Source of the DNA: Pseudomonas fulva
GTDB lineage: Bacteria; Pseudomonadota; Gammaproteobacteria; Pseudomonadales; Pseudomonadaceae
NCBI RefSeq assembly: GCF_015680705.1
Contig: NZ_JADNYP010000007.1
Span: 186,001 to 250,000, forward strand
Length of the DNA: 64,000 bases
Reading direction: 5' to 3'
The notes under the pieces were generated by a model. The model made no database searches, was not told where the DNA came from, and was given only the letters and a program-made list of their open reading frames with translations. This document shows, piece by piece, positions 1 to 8,084 of this stretch. The position numbers and the translations under genes are program-made. Numbering within the stretch: the stretch's first letter is position 1; the number at the start of each line of letters is the position of its first letter.

Positions 1-927
1 CGAGTCGCGCAGCTCGGCATACGCCTTGAAACTGATCCCGGTCACGAACAGGTTGGGGTCGAAGCTCGGCTGGCTGACCATGGCCAGGACCTCGCCGGTG
101 CGCGGGTCGAGCGCGACGATGGCGCCGCGACGCCCGCCCAGGGCGGCTTCGGCCGCCTCCTGCAACTTGATGTCCAGGCTCAGGACGATGTCCTTGCCCG
201 GTTTCGGGTCGGTGCGCTTGAGCACCCGCAATACTCGGCCGCGGGCATTGGTCTCGACTTCCTCGTAGCCTACCTGGCCATGCAGCTCGGCTTCGTAGAA
301 GCGTTCGATGCCGGTCTTGCCGATATGATGGGTACCGCTGTAGTTAACAGGGTCGAGGGTCTTGAGTTCCTTCTCGTTGATCCGCCCGACATAACCGACC
401 GAATGGGCGAAATGCGCGCCCTGGGGATAATGCCGCACGAGCTGCGCGACCACCTCCACGCCGGGCAGGCGGAACTGGTTGACGGCGATGCGGGCAATCT
501 GTTCCTCGGTCAGTTCGAACAGGATCGGCACTGGCTCGAACGGCCGGCGCCCTTGCTTCATGCGTTTTTCGAACAGCGCCCGGTCGTCCTCGGTCAGTTC
601 CAGGACCTCGATGATCGAATCCAGCACCTGTTGCCAGTTGCCGGTGCGCTCGCGGGTCATGGTCAGGCTGAAGCTGGGCCGGTTGTCGGCGATGATCACG
701 CCGTTGCGATCGAAGATCAGCCCGCGGGTCGGCGGGATCGGCTGCACGTGCACCCGGTTGTTTTCCGAAAGCGTCGAGTGATAGTCGTACTGGATGACCT
801 GCAGGTAATAGAGCCGGGCAATCAGCACGCACACCAGCAACATGACCGCAACCGCGCCGACCACGACACGATTGCGCACCAGGCGGGCGTCTTTCTCGTG
901 GTCCTTGAGACGAATCGGTTGCGACAT
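1..927 (-). CDS. mrdA: Penicillin-binding protein 2 (PBP2), N-terminal part, cut by window edge
   Basis: Peptidoglycan transpeptidase of the rod-shape elongation complex, anchored in the inner membrane and working with RodA and MreB. Only the first 309 residues are visible and the frame is open at the left edge. It starts MSQPIRLKDHEKD, has one membrane anchor at about residues 20-42 (GAVAVMLLVCVLIARLYYL), then the PBP dimerisation region with the conserved ENNR and PTRGLIFDRNG stretches. The readable part ends at the start of the transpeptidase domain (AIVALDPRTGEVLAMVSQP). The active-site SxxK lies outside the window. It is the last visible gene of the minus-strand run proA-nadD-rsfS-rlmH-mrdA, 17 bases after rlmH, and rodA is expected next. 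Family assignment is firm. Confidence 0.96.
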   Translation of the reverse strand, partial: MSQPIRLKDHEKDARLVRNRVVVGAVAVMLLVCVLIARLYYLQVIQYDYHSTLSENNRVHVQPIPPTRGLIFDRNGVIIADNRPSFSLTMTRERTGNWQQVLDSIIEVLELTEDDRALFEKRMKQGRRPFEPVPILFELTEEQIARIAVNQFRLPGVEVVAQLVRHYPQGAHFAHSVGYVGRINEKELKTLDPVNYSGTHHIGKTGIERFYEAELHGQVGYEEVETNARGRVLRVLKRTDPKPGKDIVLSLDIKLQEAAEAALGGRRGAIVALDPRTGEVLAMVSQPSFDPNLFVTGISFKAYAELRDS

Positions 928-944
928 CGGGAAGGCTTACTGGC

Positions 945-1412
945 TCATTTGTGATAAGGGTGCCCGGACAGCACGGTCCAGGCGCGGTACAGCTGTTCGC
1001 CGATCAGTATCCTTACCAGGGGGTGCGGCAGGGTCAGCGGCGACAGCGACCAGCGCTGTTCGCTACGGGCACAGACTTGCGGCGCGAGCCCTTCGGGACC
1101 ACCGACCATCAGGTTCACCGTACGCGCATCGAGGCGCCAGCGATCCAGCTCGGTGGCCAGTTGCTCGGTACTCCATGGCTTGCCATGGACTTCCAGTGTG
1201 ACGATCCGTTCCCCAGGCTGGACCTTGGCCAGCATGGCTTCGCCCTCCTGGCGGATCAGCCGGGTGACATCGGCGTTCTTGCCACGGGTGTGGAGCGGAA
1301 TCTCCACCAGTTCCAGCGCCAGTTCGGGCGGCAGACGCTTGGCATATTCGTGCCAGCCCTCCTCCACCCAGCGAGGCATGCGCGAACCGACCGCGATCAG
1401 ACGTAGACGCAC
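945..1412 (-). CDS. rlmH: 23S rRNA pseudouridine-1915 N3-methyltransferase RlmH
   Basis: SPOUT-class methyltransferase that N3-methylates pseudouridine 1915 in helix 69 of 23S rRNA using S-adenosylmethionine. It is 155 residues, the usual family length. The knotted SAM site is visible as LMVGGPEGL, and the C-terminus carries the typical [24 protein letters not shown] followed by the HPYHK tail (shown in pieces here only as landmarks). The start is GTG with AAGGG about 8 bases upstream. It lies between rsfS, 9 bases upstream, and mrdA downstream, the usual gamma-proteobacterial order, so it is almost certainly co-transcribed. Confidence 0.96.
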   Translation of the reverse strand: MRLRLIAVGSRMPRWVEEGWHEYAKRLPPELALELVEIPLHTRGKNADVTRLIRQEGEAMLAKVQPGERIVTLEVHGKPWSTEQLATELDRWRLDARTVNLMVGGPEGLAPQVCARSEQRWSLSPLTLPHPLVRILIGEQLYRAWTVLSGHPYHK

Positions 1413-1421
1413 GACCCTTGC

Positions 1422-1841
1422 TCAGCCCCGATCCTTGAGGTTGTCGGCGTAGCTGTGGGTGTTTTCCGGGCTATGGTGCTTGCCATCGGAGGCACGGCTC
1501 TGCTCGGCACCCAGCCACAGCCGCTCGAGGTCGTAGAACTGGCGGGCCGCGGCGGTCATCATGTGCACGATGACGTCGTTGAGGTCGAGCAGCACCCAGT
1601 CGCTGTCGCCCTTGCCTTCCTCGCCCAGGGGCTGGACACCTTTGTGCTTGACGATTTCGCGGACCTTCTCGAGCATCGCGTTGATCTGGCGATTGGAAGT
1701 ACCGGTGGCGATGATCATGTAGTCGGTCAGGCTGTGCTTGTCGCGCACGTCGATGACCTGGATGTCCTGGGCCTTGACGTCTTCCAGGGCCGAGGTGGCC
1801 AACTGGACCAGCTCTTCGCCGGAAATTTTCTGCTTGGTCAT
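1422..1841 (-). CDS. rsfS: Ribosomal silencing factor RsfS
   Basis: RsfS (Iojap family) binds uL14 on the 50S subunit and blocks joining with 30S in starved cells. The 139-residue protein starts MTKQKISGEELVQLATSALED and carries the core KAQDIQVIDVRDKHSLTDYM and DWVLLDLNDVIVHMM, then a polar C-terminal tail (SPENTHSYADNLKDRG) typical of Pseudomonas. I chose ATG at 1841. An in-frame TTG five codons upstream is possible, but ATG has a GAG ribosome-site core about 9 bases upstream. It follows nadD by 43 bases in the same operon. Confidence 0.95.
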   Translation of the reverse strand: MTKQKISGEELVQLATSALEDVKAQDIQVIDVRDKHSLTDYMIIATGTSNRQINAMLEKVREIVKHKGVQPLGEEGKGDSDWVLLDLNDVIVHMMTAAARQFYDLERLWLGAEQSRASDGKHHSPENTHSYADNLKDRG

Positions 1842-1884
1842 AGAGAACTCGTTCAACTCGTTGGATAGGCGCGCTCAGGCGCCT

Positions 1885-2538
1885 TCAGTTCGGCGCACGG
1901 TAAAGGTCATGCGCCTCGATGTAGGCCAGTACTGCGTCCGGCACCAGGAACCGTACCGACTTGCCGCTGGCCAGCAGCTGTCGGATCTGTGTGGCCGAGA
2001 CCGCGAGCGGTGTCTGCCAGATGAACGAAATGTGCCCCGCCGGGCCTGGCAAGGCGGCGGGATCGTTCTGCGAGCGCGCCGCCAGAAGGTTGCGTAGCTC
2101 GTCTGGTGGTTCGACGTCGGCATCCGGGCGTTGCAGCACCAGGATGTGACAATGTTGCAGCAGCTCCTGCCAGCGATGCCAGCCAGGCAGGCCACAGAAG
2201 GCATCCCAGCCCAGCAACAGGAACAGCTGGTCGTCGGCACCCAGTTCGGCGCGAACCGATTCCAGGGTATCGATGGTATACGAAGGCTTGTCGCGCGCCA
2301 GCTCCCGGGCATCGACGCCCAGCCGCGGCTCGTCCTGCACCGCGTGCCTGACCATCGCCAGGCGATCGGCGGCGGTCACCTGCGGCGTGTCCCGGTGTGG
2401 CGGGCGCGCATTGGGCAGCAGGCGCAGCTCGTCCAGCTCCATGAACTCGGCAACCTCCAGCGCGCTGCGCAGGTGACCGATATGCACCGGGTCGAAGGTA
2501 CCGCCGAGAATGCCGACGCGACGCACTGCCTGGCTCAA
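1885..2538 (-). CDS. nadD: Nicotinate-nucleotide adenylyltransferase NadD
   Basis: Adenylates nicotinate mononucleotide with ATP to deamido-NAD, the penultimate step of NAD synthesis. The nucleotidyltransferase signature [11 protein letters not shown] is near the N-terminus and the second motif SATQIRQLL is near the C-terminus. Start choice: TTG at 2538 gives [13 protein letters not shown] and has AGGAG ten bases upstream, and it begins just after the proA stop. A GTG at 2559 would add MARSPAD and overlap proA by 20 bases, but it has no visible ribosome site. Length is 217 residues with the TTG start or 224 with the GTG. Confidence 0.93.
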   Translation of the reverse strand: MSQAVRRVGILGGTFDPVHIGHLRSALEVAEFMELDELRLLPNARPPHRDTPQVTAADRLAMVRHAVQDEPRLGVDARELARDKPSYTIDTLESVRAELGADDQLFLLLGWDAFCGLPGWHRWQELLQHCHILVLQRPDADVEPPDELRNLLAARSQNDPAALPGPAGHISFIWQTPLAVSATQIRQLLASGKSVRFLVPDAVLAYIEAHDLYRAPN

Positions 2539-2539
2539 G

Positions 2540-3811
2540 TCAGCAGGACTCCTGGCCACGCAGCTGGCCGTCGCCGATCACCACGTACTTCTCGCAGGTC
2601 AGCCCTTCCAGGCCGACCGGGCCACGGGCGTGCAGCTTGTCCGTGGAGATGCCGATCTCGGCACCCAGGCCATATTCGAAGCCATCGGCGAAACAGGTCG
2701 GGGCGTTGAGCATGACCGACGCCGAATCGACCTCGGCGAGGAAACGCCGGGACTGGCCCTGGTGCTCGGTGACGATCGCATCGGTATGGTGCGAGCCATA
2801 GTGATTGATGTGCTCGATGGCGGCATCCAGGCCGTCGACCACGCGGATCGAGAGGATGGCCGCCAGGTACTCGGTGCGCCAGTCCTCTTCGCTGGCGGGC
2901 AGCGCCTCGATGATCTGGCGGGTGCGTTCGCAGCCACGCAGCTCGACGCCCTTGTCGCGCAGGCGACGGGCCATTTCCGGCAGGAAGTCGGCGGCGATGC
3001 GCTGGTCGACCAGCAGGGTTTCCATGGCGCCGCAGATCCCGTAGCGGTAGGTCTTGGCGTTGAACGCGATGCGCCAGGCCTTCTCCAGCTCGGCGTGCTC
3101 GGCGACGTAGACATGGCAGATACCGTCGAGATGCTTGATCACCGGGACGCGGGCGTCGCGGCTGATGCGCTCGATCAGGCCACGGCCGCCACGCGGGACG
3201 ATCACGTCGACGAACTCCGGCATGCTGATCAGCGCCCCCACCGCTTCGCGGTCGATGGTTTCCACCACCTGCACCACCGCCGGCGGCAGGCCAGCCTCGG
3301 CCAGGCCACGCTGGATGCAGGCGGCGATCGCGCGGTTGGAGTGGATGGCCTCGGAGCCGCCACGCAGGATGGTCGCATTGCCCGACTTCAGGCACAGGCT
3401 GGCGGCATCGATGGTCACGTTGGGGCGCGACTCGTAGATGATCCCGATCACTCCCAGCGGTACCCGCATCTTGCCGATCTGGATGCCCGACGGACGATGG
3501 CTCATGTCGCGGATCGCCCCCACCGGGTCCGGCAGGCCGGCGACCTGGCGCAGGCCGGCGATCATGCCATCGATGCGCGCCGGGGTCAGGGCCAGGCGAT
3601 CGAGCAGCGCCGGCTCCAGGCCATTGGCACGGCCGCCTTCGAGGTCGCGCCGGTTGGCCGTGGTCAGCTCTTCGCGCGCGGCATCCAGCGCATCGGCGGC
3701 GGCCAGCAGGGCACGGTTCTTCTGCGCGGTGCTGGCCCGGCCGATCACCCGGGAGGCCTCGCGGGCGGCTCGACCGAGGCGGGTCATGTAGTCAGAAACG
3801 GACTCAGTCAT
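2540..3811 (-). CDS. proA: Gamma-glutamyl phosphate reductase ProA
   Basis: NADPH-dependent reduction of gamma-glutamyl phosphate to glutamate semialdehyde, the second step of proline synthesis. The 423-residue protein has the family length. Its catalytic cysteine lies in DGICHVYV, where many relatives have GNCHVYV, and the cofactor region reads [20 protein letters not shown]. It heads the minus-strand operon, with nadD beginning directly after its stop. A TATAAT-like -10 element lies about 35 bases upstream of the ATG (3846-3851). Confidence 0.97.
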   Translation of the reverse strand: MTESVSDYMTRLGRAAREASRVIGRASTAQKNRALLAAADALDAAREELTTANRRDLEGGRANGLEPALLDRLALTPARIDGMIAGLRQVAGLPDPVGAIRDMSHRPSGIQIGKMRVPLGVIGIIYESRPNVTIDAASLCLKSGNATILRGGSEAIHSNRAIAACIQRGLAEAGLPPAVVQVVETIDREAVGALISMPEFVDVIVPRGGRGLIERISRDARVPVIKHLDGICHVYVAEHAELEKAWRIAFNAKTYRYGICGAMETLLVDQRIAADFLPEMARRLRDKGVELRGCERTRQIIEALPASEEDWRTEYLAAILSIRVVDGLDAAIEHINHYGSHHTDAIVTEHQGQSRRFLAEVDSASVMLNAPTCFADGFEYGLGAEIGISTDKLHARGPVGLEGLTCEKYVVIGDGQLRGQESC

Positions 3812-3845
3812 GGGCTCTGTGTCTTGGCGAAGGGGAAATCGGCTG

Positions 3846-3851
3846 ATTATA
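3846..3851 (-). promoter_or_regulatory. Possible -10 element of the proA operon
   Basis: A perfect TATAAT on the minus strand, placing a start of transcription near 3839 and a leader of roughly 28 bases before proA. No good -35 hexamer is seen at 16-18 bases, so this is only a candidate. The rest of 3812-4073, between the divergent proA and glycosylase genes, shows nothing else that I can name. Confidence 0.3.
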
Positions 3852-4106
3852 ACTGCCGCGCGGATATACGCCCAGCGGTGGCTGGCAGATGGTAGTCATT
3901 GCGTAGGAATAATCTGCAGGAAAGATGTAACCGCCATTGACGGATGCCGCTGGAAATCAACCCGCACAGTGCGCGCTCGCGACCCGCGCTGCTGGCAAGC
4001 GTCGTCGAATTATCTGGCTGCGCGGCCGTCTGAGAGGCCAACCACCCTTTCTCCGACCAGGCGACCGACTGCTATGATCCAGCCCCCCGCACCACGAGCC
4101 CATGAG

Positions 4107-4799
4107 ATGCCCGATCCGTCTTCCCGACCGGCCTTGGCCTTGCCGGACAGCTTCTTCGACCGCGATGCCCAGACCTTGGCCCAGGCACTGTTGGGCAAGG
4201 TGATCCGGCACCGCCATGGCGACCTGTGGCTGGCCGCGCGGATCATCGAGACCGAAGCCTACTACCTCACCGACAGAGGCAGCCATGCTTCGCTGGGCTA
4301 CACCGAGAAGCGTCGCGCGCTGTTCCTCGATGGCGGGCATATCTACATGTACTACGCTCGTGGCGGCGACTCGCTGAACTTCAGTGCCCATGGCCCTGGC
4401 AACGCCGTGCTGATCAAGTCGGCCTACCCTTGGGTGGACGCACGCTCGAACGAGAACAGCCTGGCGCAAATGCAGATCAACAACCCCGACGCCAGTGGCG
4501 CGATGCGCCCACCCGAGCGCTTGTGCGCAGGGCAGACCTTGCTGTGCCGGGCCCTGGGCCTGAAGGTACCGCAATGGGACGCCAAGCGTTTCGATCCTGA
4601 ACGTTTTTATGTGGAAGATTGCGGTATCAAAGTGAAACACATTATTCAGACCACCCGCCTCGGCATTCCCCAGGGACGTGATGAACACTTGCCCTACCGT
4701 TTCGTCGATGCCGAGCATGCGCGCCACTGCACACGCAACCCGCTGCGCAGGGGTCAGGTCGAGGGCCGGGATTTCTTCATCATCGAACAAGGAAGCTGA
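4107..4799 (+). CDS. DNA-3-methyladenine glycosylase, Mpg/AAG family
   Basis: Base-excision repair glycosylase that removes alkylated purines (3-methyladenine and related lesions). The fold is that of human AAG, not of AlkA or Tag. Visible landmarks are the catalytic region RIIETEAYYLTDRGSHA, MYYARGGDSLNFSA, and the C-terminal DEHLPYRFVDA. Two starts are possible: ATG 4107 (MPDPSSRP, with GAG about 10 bases upstream) and ATG 4074 (adds MIQPPAPRAHE, no ribosome site). I prefer 4107, giving 230 residues. It is followed after one base by the DedA-PAP2 gene, so the two are probably co-transcribed. Confidence 0.93.
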   Translation: MPDPSSRPALALPDSFFDRDAQTLAQALLGKVIRHRHGDLWLAARIIETEAYYLTDRGSHASLGYTEKRRALFLDGGHIYMYYARGGDSLNFSAHGPGNAVLIKSAYPWVDARSNENSLAQMQINNPDASGAMRPPERLCAGQTLLCRALGLKVPQWDAKRFDPERFYVEDCGIKVKHIIQTTRLGIPQGRDEHLPYRFVDAEHARHCTRNPLRRGQVEGRDFFIIEQGS

Positions 4800-4800
4800 T

Positions 4801-6141
4801 ATGGGCCAATGGCTCGACAGCCTGACCGGATGGCTTGGCGCCAATCCGCAATGGCTTGGTGTGGCGATCTTTCTGGTCGCCTGCGTGGAATGCCTGGCCA
4901 TCGCCGGCGTGATCGTGCCCGGCACGGTATTGCTGTTCGCCGTCGCGGTACTGGCCGGCAGCGGCGCGTTCTCGCTGGGCGAGACGCTACTGCTGGGCTT
5001 CGCCGGGGGACTGCTCGGCGACGCCCTGTCCTATGCCCTGGGCAGACGCTTTCATCAGAACATCCGTCGCCTGCCGCTGTTGCGCCAGCATCCCGAGTGG
5101 ATCGGTGGCGCCGAGACCTACTTCCAGCGCTATGGTATCGCCAGCCTGCTGGTGGGCCGCTTCATCGGCCCGCTGCGCCCCATGCTGCCAATGGTCGCCG
5201 GCATGTTCGACATGCCACTGCCACGCTTCATCGGCGTGAGCATGGTCGCCGCCGCCGGCTGGTCGGTCGCCTACCTGCTGCCTGGCTGGGCGACCGGTGC
5301 GGCGATGCGCCTGCCCTTGCCGGAAGGCTTCTGGCTGGATGCCGGAATCATCGCCGCAACCCTGGCCGTGCTGATCGGCCTGAGCATCAACAGCAGCCTG
5401 CGCAGCCAGCGCCACGGCACACGCCTGATCGCGGCGGTCAGCTTCCTGGCGCTGCTGGCGGTGTTCTTCGGCTGGCCCTACCTGCATGAGTTCGACCAGG
5501 GCGTGATGACGCTGATCCAGGAACATCGCCGCCAGGCCCTGGACAGCGCGGTGGTGGTGGTCACCCGCCTCGGGGATTTTCGAACCCAGCTGATCCTGGG
5601 CCTCCTGCTGACCGTGCTGCTGCTGGTCGCCCGCCAGTGGCGCCATGCCACGTTCGCCTGCGCCGCGCTGCTGGGCACGGCAGTGGCCAATGGCACGCTC
5701 AAGTGGCTGTTCGCCAGGGCCCGTCCGGAGGTGCTGACCGACCCGCTGACCAGCTACAGCATGCCCAGCGGTCACAGCTCGGCGTCCTTCGCCTTCTTCC
5801 TGACCTTGGCCGTGCTCGCCGGCCGCGCCCAGCCGGCCCGCATGCGACTCACCTGGATCACCCTGGGTTGCCTGCCGGCCCTGGCCATCGCGATGTCACG
5901 GGTCTATCTCGGCGCGCACTGGCCGACCGACGTGCTGGCCGGTTCGTTGCTGGCCTGTTGCCTGTGCGCCGCCAGCCTGGCGGTGGTGCAACGCCGCCAG
6001 CCGCTGGAGGCGCTGGCACCACGGGTCTGGTGGCTGATCCTGCCAGCCTGCGTGGCGCTGTTGTCGTTCTTCGCGCTATACGCCCTGCCCGAGGCCATCT
6101 CGCGCTATCAGTACCAGTTGGTAGATGCGCCATTGCCCTAG
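4801..6141 (+). CDS. DedA-PAP2 fusion: membrane protein with lipid phosphatase domain
   Basis: A 446-residue integral membrane protein with two modules. The N-terminal half is DedA/VTT-like (IAGVIVPGTVLLFAVAVLAG, then RYGIASLLVGRFIGPLRP), a family of probable lipid or undecaprenyl-phosphate flippases. The C-terminal half is a type-2 phosphatidic acid phosphatase with all three motifs: K301-x6-RP (KWLFARARP), PSGHS at 322-326, and SR-x5-H-x3-D at 366-377 (SRVYLGAHWPTD) with catalytic His373. A role in undecaprenyl pyrophosphate or phospholipid phosphate turnover is inference. It starts one base after the glycosylase stop and faces the LON-domain gene tail to tail. Confidence 0.92.
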   Translation: MGQWLDSLTGWLGANPQWLGVAIFLVACVECLAIAGVIVPGTVLLFAVAVLAGSGAFSLGETLLLGFAGGLLGDALSYALGRRFHQNIRRLPLLRQHPEWIGGAETYFQRYGIASLLVGRFIGPLRPMLPMVAGMFDMPLPRFIGVSMVAAAGWSVAYLLPGWATGAAMRLPLPEGFWLDAGIIAATLAVLIGLSINSSLRSQRHGTRLIAAVSFLALLAVFFGWPYLHEFDQGVMTLIQEHRRQALDSAVVVVTRLGDFRTQLILGLLLTVLLLVARQWRHATFACAALLGTAVANGTLKWLFARARPEVLTDPLTSYSMPSGHSSASFAFFLTLAVLAGRAQPARMRLTWITLGCLPALAIAMSRVYLGAHWPTDVLAGSLLACCLCAASLAVVQRRQPLEALAPRVWWLILPACVALLSFFALYALPEAISRYQYQLVDAPLP

Positions 6142-6209
6142 CCCCGAGTGGCCCTGCAAACACCCGGTACTGAAAGCGCCCATCCAGCGACAGGGTGGCG
6201 AGTGGCCGC

Positions 6210-6803
6210 TCAGGCGAACAGCTCGCCTTGCATCCGTTCCAGCAGGGTCTGGATCATGTCCAGCCGCTGTGGCGGGGAGTCCATCGCCAGCAGGTCGAGC
6301 TTGTCTTCGTCCATCAGCGGCAACAGGTAGGCCAGCTGGTTGGCCAGGGCCTGCTGGCCAGCCACCGGGCGTGGCATGTCCAGGGCTTCGACCATCGGAT
6401 GTTCGCCCAGGGCCTGGAGCAAGGCCAGAAGGTCATCGTCACGTTCGGACAGCGGGCTGTCGGCCAGCTCTTCCAGCCAGCGAACCTCGCCGAGCAGGAG
6501 CTGGTCCTTCGACACTTCGGTGCGTTCGAGCTCGAAGCGGCGCACGCCCTCGACACGAATGCCGAGCAGGCCATTGTCCTGCTGGCTGAAATCGCGGATC
6601 AGCGCCTCGCAGCCGATCGAGGCGACCACTGGCGGTGCCTTGCCGACCTGCTCGCCCTCGAGGATGCAGACCACGCCGAAGCCCTCGCCCTGCTTCATGC
6701 AGCGGCCGATCATGTCCAGGTAACGCGCCTCGAAGATCTGCAGGTCGAGCATGCAGCCGGGAAACAGCACGGTATCGAGGGGAAACAGCGGTAACGTCAT
6801 CAT
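6210..6803 (-). CDS. LON substrate-binding-domain peptidase-like protein
   Basis: A 197-residue protein made of a stand-alone LON N-terminal domain. It begins MMTLPLFPLDTVLFPGCMLDL and contains IFEARYLDMI and GVVCILEGE, which are typical of this group. It has no AAA+ or protease domain, so it is not Lon itself. Its function is unknown, and these proteins are presumed to bind substrate or partner proteins. Two consecutive ATG codons (6803 and 6800) could start it. It follows lrgB by 6 bases and looks like the third gene of that operon. Confidence 0.9.
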   Translation of the reverse strand: MMTLPLFPLDTVLFPGCMLDLQIFEARYLDMIGRCMKQGEGFGVVCILEGEQVGKAPPVVASIGCEALIRDFSQQDNGLLGIRVEGVRRFELERTEVSKDQLLLGEVRWLEELADSPLSERDDDLLALLQALGEHPMVEALDMPRPVAGQQALANQLAYLLPLMDEDKLDLLAMDSPPQRLDMIQTLLERMQGELFA

Positions 6804-6809
6804 AGATCC

Positions 6810-7526
6810 TCAGGCCAGCAGACTCACCGCCAACGGCAGGAATACCGCCGTGGCCACTCCCATCAGGCTCATCGCCAGCGCGGCGAAGGCACCACATTCA
6901 TCGCTTTCCTGCAGCGCCACCGAAGTGCCCACCGCATGCGCCGTCACGCCGAGCGCCATGCCCCGCGCCTCGGGGCTGCGCACGCCGAAGCGCGACAGCA
7001 GCGCCGGGCCGAGGATCGCCCCCAGCACCCCGGTGATCAGCACGAACACAGCCGCCAGCGCGGCGACCCCGCCGATCTGTTCGGCTACCAGCATGGCGAT
7101 CGGCGAGGTGACCGACTTGGGCGCCATGGTCATGAGGATCATGTGCTCGGCGCCGAACCAGCTACCTAGCAACAGACAGGATCCGGTGGCGAACATTCCG
7201 CCGAGTACCAGCGTAGTCAATGTCGGCCAGAACAGCTGGCGGATGCGCCGCAGGTTGAGATAGAGCGGCACGGCCAGGGCCACGGTGGCCGGGCCGAGAA
7301 GAATGTTGAGGATCTCGGTGCTCGTGCGGTATTCGCCGTAGCCGATCCCGCATGCCAGCAGCATGCCGATCACCAGCAGCATCGACAGCAGCACCGGCTG
7401 CAGGAAGATCCAGCGCGTTCGTTCGTACAGCGCCAGCGCCAGCTGGTAGGCGCCCAGGGTGATGCCGATGCCGAACAGCGGATGATGCACCACCGCGCTG
7501 CCCGCTCCTTGCCAGTCGAGGATCAT
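6810..7526 (-). CDS. lrgB: LrgB/CidB-family membrane protein
   Basis: Polytopic membrane protein (238 residues) of the LrgB/CidB/YohK family, linked to murein hydrolase control and to pyruvate or metabolite transport in other bacteria. Sequence landmarks are LFGIGITLGAYQLA, LLGPATVALAVPLY and MAPKSVTSPIAMLVAEQIGG, followed by GVTAHAVGTSVALQES. The ATG at 7526 overlaps the stop of the upstream lrgA gene by 4 bases, which points to translational coupling. Whether the pair acts as Lrg, Cid or a transporter cannot be told from sequence. Confidence 0.93.
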   Translation of the reverse strand: MILDWQGAGSAVVHHPLFGIGITLGAYQLALALYERTRWIFLQPVLLSMLLVIGMLLACGIGYGEYRTSTEILNILLGPATVALAVPLYLNLRRIRQLFWPTLTTLVLGGMFATGSCLLLGSWFGAEHMILMTMAPKSVTSPIAMLVAEQIGGVAALAAVFVLITGVLGAILGPALLSRFGVRSPEARGMALGVTAHAVGTSVALQESDECGAFAALAMSLMGVATAVFLPLAVSLLA

Positions 7527-7891
7527 GGCTGTTCCTCGCGCTTGCCCTGGCGCTGGATGAGCTTGTGCATCAGCACGCCGACGAACGCCAGGGTGAACAG
7601 GCAGGAAATGACCAAGGCGCCGACGATGGCCCAGAAATCGGCCGCGATATCCCTGGCATAGACCATCACGCCCACCGCGGGCGGGACGAGCAACAGCGGC
7701 AGGTAGCGCAACAGGCTGCTGGAGGCTTCGGTCAACGGCTTGCCGACCTCGCCCCGCAGCATCAGGAACACCAGCAACAACAACAGCCCGATGATCGGGC
7801 CCGGGAGGATGGGCAGCAGCAGGTGATTGAGCGCCGTGCCCAGCAGCTGGAACAACACCAGCCAGGTCAAACCTCGCAACAGCATAGACAT
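7523..7891 (-). CDS. lrgA: LrgA/CidA-family membrane protein
   Basis: A 122-residue protein with four predicted membrane segments, the holin-like partner of LrgB. Typical features are FQLLGTALNHLLLPILPGPIIGLLLLL and the LLVPPAVGVMVY segment, with a charged C-terminal tail (KLIQRQGKREEQP). It starts at ATG 7891 with GGAG upstream (CTCGAAGGAGATG on the minus strand) and overlaps lrgB by 4 bases. It is the first gene of the operon lrgA-lrgB-LON domain. Confidence 0.92.
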   Translation of the reverse strand: MSMLLRGLTWLVLFQLLGTALNHLLLPILPGPIIGLLLLLVFLMLRGEVGKPLTEASSSLLRYLPLLLVPPAVGVMVYARDIAADFWAIVGALVISCLFTLAFVGVLMHKLIQRQGKREEQP

Positions 7892-8084
7892 CTCCTTCGA
7901 GCGACACGGCCATTATAAGCATGCTGTCCGTCACGGCCCGATAGCCATGCAGCCGGCGAAACCGCCAACGGATCGGCAAGCGCTGATCCACTCCGATATT
8001 CGGGCATGTTGCACGGCGGGCGCAGCTGTTTCAGCGCTGGCATTCTACGGCATACTTGCGCCCGTCTCTCGCCTGGAATCGATC

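Noticed and set aside
2526..2559. Alternative GTG starts of nadD
   Set aside because: The GTG at 2559 has no ribosome-binding site and would overlap proA by 20 bases, and the GTG at 2526 lacks a good one. TTG 2538 has AGGAG in place.
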